DNA from: Paracoccaceae bacterium
Lineage (GTDB): Bacteria; Pseudomonadota; Alphaproteobacteria; Rhodobacterales; Rhodobacteraceae
DNA: 64,000 nt
Reading direction: 5' to 3'
NCBI GenBank assembly: GCA_012103375.1
Contig: WLWX01000001.1
Coordinates: 2,646,492-2,710,491 of the forward strand
The position numbers and the translations under genes are program-made. Of this stretch, positions 56,062 to 64,000 are shown piece after piece. The notes below the pieces were generated by a model that did no database searches, was not told the origin of the DNA, and saw nothing but the letters and a program-made list of their open reading frames with translations. How positions within the stretch are numbered: position 1 is the first letter of the stretch; every line of letters begins with the position of its first letter.

Positions 56062-57404
56062 ACCTCGCCGTTGAATCCGCGCCAGAGCGACGGATTCTAT
56101 GTTTATGGCGAAGCGCCGGTTCTATTCGTCGCGTTGGTGTCGCGCATTGTCGGCGCCTCAGATTGGCAGGAGATCCTTATCCTTGCGCGGACGATGACGG
56201 CAATTCTGGATGCTTCCACGGTGCTTGCTGTTTTCATGCTAGGCTGGTCCTTGGTCAGGTCCGTTCCAGCCGCACTTGCCGCGGCGATCCTTTATGCGGC
56301 AGCGCCTACGGCATTGCAGCTTTCGAATTTCTTCACAGTCGATGCGTGGTTGACCGCGACTGTCGCATGGTCCCTGTTTGCCCTGGACAGGCTTGCCGGT
56401 CAGGCAGACATCCGAAAGGCCTCGCTTGCTGGTGCGACTGTGGGCGCTGCCGTTGCCATGAAGGCAACCGCAGCAGTCATGCTTGCACCCGCAGTGGTTA
56501 CCATTGCGCTCGTTTCAGCCCGGATCGGCTATCGTGCCGCTGCCCGCGTTGCCCTGATACTGGCCATCTGCGCCTTCCTGGCATTCAGGGTGTTCAATCC
56601 CTTCGCTTTCGCCGGGCCTGGACCGCTGGGGCTGGCGATGTCCGAGGCGTTCCTCGGCAATTTTCTGGAACTTGTGGCCATAACACTGGATCCGCACCAT
56701 CCCCCGAATTGGAGCTGGCTGCATCTGTACAGCAGTCTGGATTTCTTGCGCGACTTCGCGGTCTTCGGTTCCGGGCCGCTGCTAGCTATGGCAATACTCC
56801 TGTTATCCTGCCAGGTGATGCGCGGCACATTGGGGAAAGCGGCATTCACCCAGCTTCTTGTTCCGGCGACGGCCGCCATCGCATTCATCACCACAACGAT
56901 CGCCGCCGAAGTGGCCCCGCTGCGTTATGCTGCCCCAGCCATTCCGGTAATGGCCGTCCTGGTGACTGTTTCCCTGGCTAGGATGCGAGCCCCCGTGGTT
57001 TTGGGTGCAGTGCTTCTGGCTGTATGGTGGGGTGCGGGAACGGTTGCCCTGCATGACGGCAACCATCCCCGCATCAAAGCTGCCCACTGGCTTTGGCTAC
57101 TTCCGCGCGGCACGGCCATCGCAAACGAAACGGCCTGGGACGAGGAATTGCCAGTCATCATCCGTCTGCCCGGTGAAAGTTTCGCTCGCTGGCCGACGTA
57201 CGATGGCCACTTCGAGCTGATCAAGCTCGACATTCTCGATCCGGACGCCCGTGAAAAGGCAACCAGACTGGCTCGCGCACTTTCCGGGGCGGACTATGTC
57301 GCGGTCTCGTCCGGGCGCCAACGTGAGGTCATCCCTCATATGACCGAAACCTACCCGATGACAGCCGCATACTATCGAATTCTGAGCGATGGCATAGGCG
57401 CCGC
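56062..57404 (+). pseudogene. GT-C (PMT/ArnT-like) membrane glycosyltransferase, truncated at both ends
   Basis: About 450 codons remain. The first readable segment is LNPRQSDGFYVYGEAPVLF, which in this family follows an N-terminal helix and loop that are absent here; the IS1182 remnant sits directly upstream. About ten membrane helices follow (STVLAVFMLGWSLV, AALAAAILYAAAPTALQLSN, AARVALILAICAFLAFRVF). FTVDAWLTA resembles the acidic first-loop region. A C-terminal soluble part (ETAWDEELPVIIRLPGESFA) is interrupted by IS630 copy 2, which adds about 19 foreign residues before a stop. It probably served polysaccharide or glycan synthesis together with the GT2 gene nearby. Confidence 0.7.
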
Positions 57405-58461
57405 TAAAGCGTTTCGTCTTGAACCTGAATCGCGAGGGATTCCCTTGAGACCTGATCTGTGATTCATCCTGTTTGGGAGGATGGATCATGTCAGCACCTT
57501 TGCCATCTGCGCTTCGGATACGGTTTCAGAGATACATTGAAGAAGGGTTGAGCGGGCGCGCGGCGGCGTTGCGGTTGAAGCTGTCGCCTGCCACAGGCGC
57601 GCGGTGGGCGCGTCAGGTGAGGATGAAGGGTCATGCGGAACCTGCCCGGCAGGGACCGCCGCGCGGCAAGGGAAAGCTGGCTCCGCATCGGGAATTCTTT
57701 GAGGAGTTGATCGCACAAGACCCTGACATCACGCTCTTTGAGTTGCGTAATGCGCTGGCCGATGCAGAGGGTGTGCGGGTGCATCACTCCTCCATCGCCA
57801 ACCTTCTGTCCCGGCTCGGCTTCACGTACAAAAAAAGTCGCTGGTCGCAACCGAGCGCCGCCGCGCCAAGGTAAGGCAGCAACGGGCCGACTGGTTCAGA
57901 TACCGCTCGCCAGCCATTGCGACCTTTCCTGAGCGCGTTGTCTTTATTGACGAAACCGCAGTGAAGACAAACCTCACGCGCCTACGCGGCAGAGCCAAGC
58001 GCGGTAAGCGCCTGACGATGGATGCGCCCTTCGGAAGCTGGGGAACCCAAACCTTGATCGCGGGCCTGACCCAAGGCGCGCTGATCGCACCTTGGGTCAT
58101 CAAGGGAGCGATAGATGGCCCCGCCTTCGCGGCCTACATCCGCGAAGTGCTGGTCCCCGAGATCAACCCCGGCACTGTCGTCATTCTCGACAACCTGGCA
58201 ACCCACCGGAATAAGGAGGCGACGCAGGCTTTACGCAATCACGGCTGCTGGTTCCTTTACCTGCCACCGTACTCGCCCGACCTGAATCCCATCGAGCAGG
58301 CCTTCTCTAAACTGAAAGCCCATTTGCGACGGATCGGGGCCAGGTCCTTTACCCAGGTCTTCGAAGCAATCGGAGCAATCTGCGATCTCTACGACCCAGT
58401 AGAATGCTGGAACTACTTTAAGGCCGCCGGATATGTCTCAGGTTAATGTCGAAACGCTTTA
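57405..58461 (+). mobile_element. IS630-family insertion sequence, copy 2 (1057 bp)
   Basis: Same ends and length as copy 1, with the transposase on the plus strand. TA stands at both boundaries. It lies between the 3' side of the glycosyltransferase (+) and the 3' side of the exosortase (-). Removing the element and one TA lets the exosortase frame continue ACC CTA GCG GCG CCT to a stop 12 codons on (LAAPMPSLRIR), which suggests a simple insertion into that gene's last codons. Confidence 0.9.
57488..58446 (+). CDS. IS630-family transposase made by -1 frameshift (copy 2)
   Basis: ATG 57488 is preceded by GGGAGGA. The first frame (helix-turn-helix, ending at 57874) and the second (DDE domain, ending at 58446) are joined by a -1 slip on A7 near 57829-57835. 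The three acidic motifs are intact (FIDETAVKTN, VVILDNLATH, NPIEQAFSK). This copy looks able to transpose. Confidence 0.88.
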
Positions 58462-58923
58462 GGGTCACCATCAGCAGCGCTGTTGCCAATGGAAAAACTG
58501 TCAGATGCATGAACTCGAATGTTCCAGGGCTGGTGGCGATGGTGGCCGCAAGAATGATAATCCGGGCAAGGTTGAAAGCCTGAATCGCAACCACCCCTGC
58601 AAGTAACCATCGGATTGCTGCCCTGGTAGGGCGCGGACCTTTCCAGACCATCGCCAGTACGAGCCACGCCGCCAATAGCCCATGGCCGTCGCAGACCTCG
58701 GTCACCTTAACCGCCAATGGCCATCAATGGCGCGCAGTTCGGCGCCGGATCGCAAGACGTCAAGACCGCCAATCGTCAAAAATTGGCCGGCGAAAAAGGC
58801 CAACGCGGACGCAAGTGCTTCGAAAGCGATCTGCGAGGGCCCATTGGAAACCAATACGAGCAAAATCGCCAAAACAACGAAAGACCAGAGCATTGATCTG
58901 CTTGTAGTGCGGGCCAGGTTCAA
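58462..58923 (-). pseudogene. Exosortase-family membrane protease/transpeptidase, frameshifted and cut by IS630
   Basis: The N-terminal part (TTG 58923 or ATG 58893, to TGA 58702-58704) holds two helices (MLWSFVVLAILLVLVS, FEALASALAFFAGQFL). A second frame from about 58717 continues VKVTEVCDGHG, NLARIIILAATI and FEFMHLTVFPLATALLMV. The Cys, Arg and His fit the exosortase/archaeosortase catalytic triad. One base is missing between the frames (58705-58718). IS630 copy 2 replaces about the last 12 codons. Together about 165 residues, as for minimal exosortases, which process PEP-CTERM-type sorting signals. It follows the OMP gene by 3 bp in the operon. No CTERM substrate was found in the window. 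Confidence 0.7.
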
Positions 58924-58926
58924 CGG

Positions 58927-60030
58927 CTAGAACCTGAAGTGTACCTGCGCGCGTGCATCGTATCCCGCGCGCCCGTCTTCGTTGAAGTTCGCGCCAATAC
59001 CCGCTTCGATTTCGTGACTGGGCCCCGATAAAGCTACCCCGAATCCAAGACGCAGGTGTGTTTCCTCCTGGTCGGGATCAAAGACACCGGGTGGCAACAG
59101 GCTTTCACCGCTGAAATCATGGCGCAGATCGGCCTCGATAAATGGCGAACCACCATTCATGGTGTCAGTGAAATCGGTCCGGCTTGCCAGAACCAAAGAT
59201 GAGGATTCAAAGGACGACGCTGCCACCGCTCCGCCGCCGTTTTCTACATAGCCGTCATTGTCTTGCTTAACATGCCGCAGGCCAAACCCAAGTGTTGTTT
59301 GCGTAGATGCGCCATGCAGAAGTGCTTCCACGGTAAGGTCGGCGAAGATGCGCTCGGCACCGAAGGAGCCTGTTATTGCGCCCGCACTACGCGAAAAGTC
59401 GTAATCTAGATCCAACCGTCCAAGAACCAGCGTTACATAGACATCATCGGCAAGCTGATGGTCAAAGCCCAGCGTGAAGCCGCGGCCTTCGGATTCCAGC
59501 GTGCCGCTGTTGAAGGGTGTTGTACCGTCACCGTCCTCGAAGATCAGACCACCGAATATCTGCGATCCGGGCGCGGTCCGATAGGTCAGCACCAGCGCGC
59601 CCGCCGCCATGTCGTAATCCAGATCGTCGGTATCCTCGATTGCGCGGAAACTTGCATCTGCAAATACCGAGAAGGTTGGCCCAACAGCTGATCCGGAAAG
59701 ACCGGTCAGATCCCCCTGCCCATCATTTCTGGTTACCCCGGGGCTGAATGAGAATTCTGACGCTGGTTCACGATCGTCCGGGCGAAGCTTGCGCAATGCG
59801 CTTTTTACATCGCGCACCAGAATATCGGTCGACGCCTCGGAGAGTTCATCCGTCACCGACGTTGTTGAACCCGGCACGTTGCGCGCCTCGGCCGGAAGGG
59901 ATGCAACAACAATGAAAGCGGCGATCAGCGCGGAAAAAAACCACCCGGAGCTGCTGCGCAGCAATTGCCAATAAGTCTGCATCTCGCGTCCCATCTCGTG
60001 CGACCCTACTCGAACCCGTGCGCATATCAA
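58927..60030 (-). CDS. Outer-membrane beta-barrel protein (autotransporter-barrel-like)
   Basis: 367 residues (start 60030, overlapping the GT2 stop by 4 bp; MQTYWQLL further in is an alternative). A signal sequence, GWFFSALIAAFIVVASLPAEA, precedes a helical region (TDELSEASTDILVRDVKSAL). From about residue 120 there are some 12 amphipathic strands (GPTFSVFADASFRAIEDT, AGALVLTYRTAPGSQIFGGL, GFTLGFDHQLADDVYVTLVL), ending DARAQVHFRF with a terminal Phe. The strand order resembles autotransporter barrels, but no passenger domain is present. Possibly an export or surface-anchoring partner of the exosortase/glycosyltransferase operon. Confidence 0.75.
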   Translation of the reverse strand: MICARVRVGSHEMGREMQTYWQLLRSSSGWFFSALIAAFIVVASLPAEARNVPGSTTSVTDELSEASTDILVRDVKSALRKLRPDDREPASEFSFSPGVTRNDGQGDLTGLSGSAVGPTFSVFADASFRAIEDTDDLDYDMAAGALVLTYRTAPGSQIFGGLIFEDGDGTTPFNSGTLESEGRGFTLGFDHQLADDVYVTLVLGRLDLDYDFSRSAGAITGSFGAERIFADLTVEALLHGASTQTTLGFGLRHVKQDNDGYVENGGGAVAASSFESSSLVLASRTDFTDTMNGGSPFIEADLRHDFSGESLLPPGVFDPDQEETHLRLGFGVALSGPSHEIEAGIGANFNEDGRAGYDARAQVHFRF

Positions 60031-60788
60031 TGAGATTTGCCGATTTTACCGATTCTGCGGCGCAGATCGAACAGGTCTGTCACAGCATGAGCACAAAAAA
60101 CAGTCAGACGCGGTACATTGAGGGTCGAAGTGCCAGATTCGCGCTTTAGGTGAGTCACCGTCACCTCACGGGTTACGTGGGGGAAGTTCCGCAGCATGAT
60201 CAGGGCAATTAGAACCGACGGAATCCAGCAGTTCTGCCTGATCAGCGGCTTGAAACGGTTCCAGGCGCTGCGCCTGACCAGCTTATAAGGGACGCCTGCG
60301 TCGCGTGGCGCTGCCGAAAACATCAGACCTATTAACAACCGCATCAGCCGGGTTATGACTAGCCTGTGGGCTGGATCTTGTCGCGGCTTCCGTATGCCGA
60401 GCAGGGCATCCAACCCGTCGTTTTGGAAGCTGGTCAGATGGTTCCCGAATTCGTCCAGTCGGATCTGCCGATCACTATCAAGCAGCAGAAAAATCTCGCC
60501 CACGGCCTCCTGAAGCCCGCGCATGACAGCAGCACCGTGGCCGCTGTTTTCCTGGCTGACAACGCGCACGCGCGAATCTTTTGCTGCAATCCCGGCAAGC
60601 AGTTCTGCGGTCGCATCTGTCGACCCATCGTCGATGACCAGCAGTTCGACCGAAGGCTGGGCCGCAAAGATATGCTGTTTCACATCTACAACGGCCCCGA
60701 CAATACTGCCTTCTTCATTGTATGCAGGCATGATCACCGATAGCAGAACCCGCCTATCCCGGCGTCGCAGAGGTGAATTCTCTGTCAA
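60027..60788 (-). CDS. Family 2 glycosyltransferase
   Basis: 253 residues from TTG 60788. A GT-A fold is shown by LLSVIMPAYNEEGSIVGAVV, ELLVIDDGSTDATAELLAG and the DxD-like LLLDSDRQI. MRLLIGLMFSAAPRDAGVPY and KPLIRQNCWIPSVLIALIML recall polyprenyl-phosphate-sugar synthases of the DPM1 type, whose product would feed a GT-C enzyme such as the broken one at 56062-57404. First gene of the GT2-OMP-exosortase operon. Confidence 0.85.
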   Translation of the reverse strand: MTENSPLRRRDRRVLLSVIMPAYNEEGSIVGAVVDVKQHIFAAQPSVELLVIDDGSTDATAELLAGIAAKDSRVRVVSQENSGHGAAVMRGLQEAVGEIFLLLDSDRQIRLDEFGNHLTSFQNDGLDALLGIRKPRQDPAHRLVITRLMRLLIGLMFSAAPRDAGVPYKLVRRSAWNRFKPLIRQNCWIPSVLIALIMLRNFPHVTREVTVTHLKRESGTSTLNVPRLTVFCAHAVTDLFDLRRRIGKIGKSH

Positions 60789-60991
60789 TGTGTCTGCTCC
60801 GATCCTGACTTACTCACGTGCCGTTTGATTCACGTGCCGCGCCAAGCGAATGGTCGCGTTGTCTTCTACTAGATGAAGACGTCTACTTTAGGTTAGCGCA
60901 TGGGTCCATGGTTCGGCCTAGTCCATTCCCGCAGGCCGCTGTCTAGACCTGCATCGTACATCTGATGCTTCATTCCTTGAACTTTTGCGCC

Positions 60992-61310
60992 TAGAAGGAC
61001 TGCAAGGCCGTCGCTGTCAATCTGCGCGCGTTTTGCGCGGCCGCAACCGCTGATCAGGCCGCTGCCCAGATCGATGCGTTTGAGAAAAAATGGGCCGGGA
61101 AACGCGTTTCGATTGGGCCGGCATTGCGGCGAGCATGGCAAGAAGTTATCCCTTTCTTTGCCTTCGATCCAGCAATCCCAAAGATCGTCCGTACGACCAA
61201 CGCCGTGAAATAAAATGGGAAATCCGCAAATCGATCAAGACCCGGAATTCGTCACCACCGACGACCTGGCAACCAAGCTTATCTGCCTCGCAATCTGCAA
61301 CTTTTTTAAA
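60992..61310 (+). pseudogene. IS256-family transposase fragment
   Basis: NLRAFCAAATADQAAAQIDA, LRRAWQEVIPFFAFDPAIPK and TTNAV match the C-terminal half of IS256 (Mutator-type) transposases. A stop at TAA after TTNAVK and a change of frame lead to EIKWEIRKSIKTRN and then FVTTDDLATKLICLAICNF. At least two frameshifts; N- and C-termini are missing. The 200 bp before it hold no gene beyond a likely promoter region for the GT2 operon. Confidence 0.75.
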
Positions 61311-61646
61311 GGATCGACGGAATGTCCGAGTGTGGCATGCTGCCCGCAACCAATCTGCTATCGGTTTCGAGGAGCGCTTCTGTGCGTGAATCCATCTGAA
61401 ACCCGAAAGGTCAGGGCCAGAAACACAGACTTCATGACACTCCCCAAAGGCGGCGTTGTGCTGACGACGGTCCTGAGGCGGCGCAGAATGATTGCTGGAC
61501 CTAATTTTCTTTATTGCCCGCTGATTACCTCACAGCCTTCCTGCTACACGTCTGCAGCGAACTTCCGTTTCCGCCCGAGGTATTTTCCGCCGCAAGTGCA
61601 GCCTTGTAAAAGCAGACATTGGATGAAAAATCTCCAAGGTCGGCTC
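61311..61646. other. No gene recognised between two IS remnants
   Basis: Only short open frames without recognisable family or start context. The region probably consists of IS debris. Confidence 0.5.
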
Positions 61647-62893
61647 CGTCCGGATAGTGTTGAAAAAGTCGGTGTTTGAGCGTCTGGTGGTCGAAGCCCG
61701 AAGAGTCTTGGCTATCTCTTTCAGCCTGTTGGTTGCGGTTCTGGGATAAGTTTGGCGATCTTTCTGAGGTTTTGAGCTGTGGCTGCGAGCTGGAACTGTT
61801 CGTATGCGCCTTTTGGTCCTCTCAGCCGCATCGTCGGCACGCCAATGTATCGTTTCAGATGAGCGAAGAGCATCTCGACTTTCCGCCTTTGGATGAACGA
61901 GGTAATGTATGCGGATGTCGCGGGCGACATCTCGGGCCGCTTCGTGGACGGATCGCATCACGCGTCGCCCCGGATCACCTGGGCAGCATTGCGGTTTGAT
62001 CGGGCACGCATCGCAATCGTGTTTTGATGCGCGGTATCTGATGAACCCGTCTTTGCCACCGTTGGGCCTTCGCGGTTTGGAGAAGTTCCGGCGATATGTT
62101 CGCAGTTCTTTGTTGCCAGGGCATGTGTAGCTGTCAGTTGTCGGGTCGTACCTAAAGTCTTCGCGTGAGAATGTGCCGTCCGTCCGCTTGGATTTATCCC
62201 ACACCGGGATGTGCGGAGCTATGCCGCGCTCTTCGACCAACCAGCCCAGCATCTCCGCTGATCCGTAACCCGTATCGCCAACCAGCTTATCTGGTGTCAT
62301 ATCAAAGCGATCCGTAATCCGGTCGATCATACGCCGCGCGGCAAAAGCCTCAGCAGTTCGGATCGGCAAGGCTGGCATCGACGCCGAAGCTCTCCCCGCC
62401 AACCAAGCCCTCATCAATGCAGCGCTGCAATACTGTCTCGAAGAGCTGCCGGAACAAACCGCTCTCCCGGAAACGCCCGTGGCGGTTCTTCGAGAAGGTT
62501 GAATGGTCCGGCACCGGGTCGGTCAGATCAAGGCGGCAGAACCACCGATACGCCAGATTGACATGAACTTCCTCACAAAGTCGCCGTTCGGACCGAATGC
62601 CTTGGCAATAGCCCAACAACAACATCCGGATCATCAGCTCAGGGTCAATCGAAGGGCGACCGTGAGAGCTGTAGGTGGGTGCCAAAAGCGGACGGACATC
62701 CGACAAATCGAGGAAGCAATCAATGCTGCGCAACGCATGATCCGCAGGCACAAACTCTTCAATCGAGAACTCGTAAAACAGCGCGCCCTGCGCCACCTGC
62801 TTCGGTCCCATCATTGCCGCACCTCCACTCTTAAAACGAGTGAATCAGCGCCAGACCAACCAAGCAACGGACTTTTTCAACACTATCCGGACG
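61647..62893 (-). mobile_element. IS1182-family element, degenerate
   Basis: Perfect 24-bp inverted ends, CGTCCGGATAGTGTTGAAAA (continuing AGTC) at 61647-61670 and the inverse at 62870-62893. The outermost CGTCCGG may belong to a palindromic target. The transposase inside is broken. At about 1.25 kb it is shorter than usual for IS1182, which agrees with an internal deletion. Confidence 0.85.
61721..62814 (-). pseudogene. IS1182-family transposase with internal deletion and frameshifts
   Basis: The N-terminal part (ATG 62814) has EEFVPADHALRSIDCFLDLS, SIDPELMIRMLLLGYCQGIR, and DPVPDHSTFSKNRHGRF. It stops soon after FGVDASLADPN. A second frame resumes at AEAFAARRMIDRITDRFDMT, KLVGDTGYGSAEMLGWLVEE, so about 80 codons with part of the catalytic site are missing. 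A third frame carries the C-terminus RRKVEMLFAHLKRYIG and AATAQNLRKIAKLIPEP. The protein is not functional. Confidence 0.85.
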
Positions 62894-63047
62894 AAGCAGA
62901 CACGGAGCCGCGCAAACAGGCCGGACACATGACTGCTTCTGACAAATGCACAAATCAGATCAAAAATGTCTTGCTATGCAGGAGCCATCCACACAGGTCA
63001 TTCGCTGCGGCTGCATCAATGGCTGCTATTGAAGACGCTTGTGTTCC

Positions 63048-63431
63048 TTACTTCTCTGCAATGGCGTCAATTTCCAAAAGCCAACCATCTTCAAACATCC
63101 CGGCCAAGACAACCGTCAACGCAAAGGTGTGCCCCCCGAGCATCTCCATCCGAACGTCACGATTCTCATTCCGGTACTTGCGGTCCACAAGGAAAGTGGT
63201 GGCCTTAACGATGTTCTCCGCGTCCATATCAGCAGCACGCAGTTGGGCAAGAATGTTCTTCCATACGGCTTCAGCCTGTCCTCTAAATGTGTCAGGAAGC
63301 GTCCCGTCAGCGCGAACCGGGGCTTGACCGCTCACATAGACCCGCCTCAACGTATCCTTGACTTCAAGTGCCTGAACATAAGCGCCGAAGACACCTGCTC
63401 CATCTTCTGCATTAATCCGTTTGATCGCCAT
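63048..63431 (-). CDS. RidA/YjgF/YER057c-family protein
   Basis: 127 residues from ATG 63431. The family pattern is seen in VYVSGQAPVRADGTLPDTFR, QAEAVWKNILAQLRAADMDA and VKATTFLVD, then EMLGGHTFALTVVLAGMFED, ending LLEIDAIAEK. RidA proteins deaminate reactive enamines/imines, but this member lacks the usual RPARS(T) Arg near the C-terminus (it has MEMLGGHTFALT), so it may have another activity. It lies just outside the IS-rich region. Confidence 0.85.
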   Translation of the reverse strand: MAIKRINAEDGAGVFGAYVQALEVKDTLRRVYVSGQAPVRADGTLPDTFRGQAEAVWKNILAQLRAADMDAENIVKATTFLVDRKYRNENRDVRMEMLGGHTFALTVVLAGMFEDGWLLEIDAIAEK

Positions 63432-64000
63432 GTTCGGTTGCGCTCCTTGCTTCAAAACTCGTGTGTTTGGACATTCATGTTCCGCGCAGCATTTGTCAAA
63501 GTGGGCTCAATGTCGCCGTCAGTCTCTGCAATAAACTGCTACGTCTTTGGCCTTCTGCGTGGATGGGCTGAGGTTTTTCTTTTATCAATTTCGGGCATCT
63601 GCTGTCTTGCCGTCAGACGTCAAACGTCAGAACCCATGCAGTTGGCGGGCCGGACAGAAAAATAGGATACTGTTTGGCCACGAAAAAACAGGCTCCGGCA
63701 TTGGTTCCGCTCTCTATCAGACCGGATTTAAACCTGCATATGTTGCGCCCCGGGCGCAGGAAATTGTTTCCGCTTATGTTCTCGCCATCTGCGAACAGAT
63801 GGGATCCGGGTGACAACAATCGCTTCTTGCAGGAAATGACGCGGCGCAATGCAAGCCTCGTGAATGCTCGCATTTGGCCGCCCCAGAATGAATTGACTCG
63901 CGCCACAACCGGCCCTTATCGTTTGCATACGAATGATATGCGCGGATCGAGGTGGGACTTCAGGGTGTCCATCGCCCGGCGCACACCGAAACCCTGCATT
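63432..64000. other. Right edge, no gene assigned
   Basis: No convincing gene. On the plus strand a frame from about 63674 stays open to the edge (begins LATKKQAPALVPLSIRPD) but shows no family. On the minus strand a frame entering from the right edge ends with TAA at 63916 (MQGFGVRRAMDTLKSHLDPR); it could be the tail of a gene beyond the window. Base composition is lower in GC than the housekeeping parts. Confidence 0.4.

Overview
The window looks like a chromosomal segment of a marine Roseobacter-group alphaproteobacterium (Rhodobacteraceae). The reasons are the GC-rich coding style, the alphaproteobacterial atpHAGDC operon, the ALDH16 aldehyde dehydrogenase next to DeoC, the YejABEF peptide transporter, a membrane cytochrome c next to prephenate dehydratase, and short intergenic repeats of the kind common between Roseobacter genes. 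No rRNA, tRNA or CRISPR array was seen. The genus is not determined.

Layout. 1-5.7 kb: YejFEBA oligopeptide ABC transporter on the minus strand, with yejF cut by the window edge. 5.9-11.2 kb: cytochrome c, pheA, an SRPBCC protein, nudC, and a Tat-exported 2',3'-cyclic nucleotidase. 11.2-16.5 kb: an accessory stretch with a frameshifted outer-membrane barrel gene, a small exported protein, an orphan BrnA-like antitoxin, IS630 copy 1, a P1-peptidase stub cut by that IS, a cupin and a creatinase. 16.7-25.0 kb: a tightly coupled cluster of uncharacterised genes (coiled-coil protein, small membrane proteins, an AAA+ ATPase, a DUF6638-like protein and unknowns) interrupted by a ParD/ParE-type toxin-antitoxin module. 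25.1-34.1 kb: ALDH16, deoC, rpe, a DUF2125-like protein, chaC, and a MotA/ExbB-like plus OmpA/MotB-like pair. 34.2-38.3 kb: clpA, gloB and a methyltransferase. 38.5-43.4 kb: F1-ATPase genes atpHAGDC with a strong terminator. 43.4-45.8 kb: a dispersed repeat, prs, a 2-hydroxychromene-2-carboxylate isomerase-like protein and an Lrp/AsnC ligand-binding protein.

46-51.8 kb holds a five-gene envelope-signalling locus: an exported beta-rich protein, an exported FnIII-like protein, an ECF sigma factor, its anti-sigma factor (broken by an in-frame TAA) and a subtilisin-like protease. The periplasmic end of the anti-sigma factor resembles a subtilase propeptide, which suggests a direct link to the neighbouring protease. 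51.9-54.8 kb is a housekeeping operon (MaoC-like, ribF, ycgN-like, ltaE-like).

55-63 kb is a decaying region rich in insertion sequences. It holds a 221-bp dispersed repeat, an internally deleted IS1182-type element, a membrane glycosyltransferase truncated at both ends, IS630 copy 2, a GT2/outer-membrane protein/exosortase operon whose exosortase is frameshifted and cut near its 3' end, an IS256 fragment, a degenerate IS1182 element, and finally a RidA-family gene. The two IS630 copies are opposed and bracket about 43 kb including the ATP synthase operon, so the segment could invert by recombination.

The best candidates for undescribed biology are the AAA+/coiled-coil cluster (16.7-25.0 kb) and the ECF sigma/propeptide-like anti-sigma/subtilase locus (46-51.8 kb).
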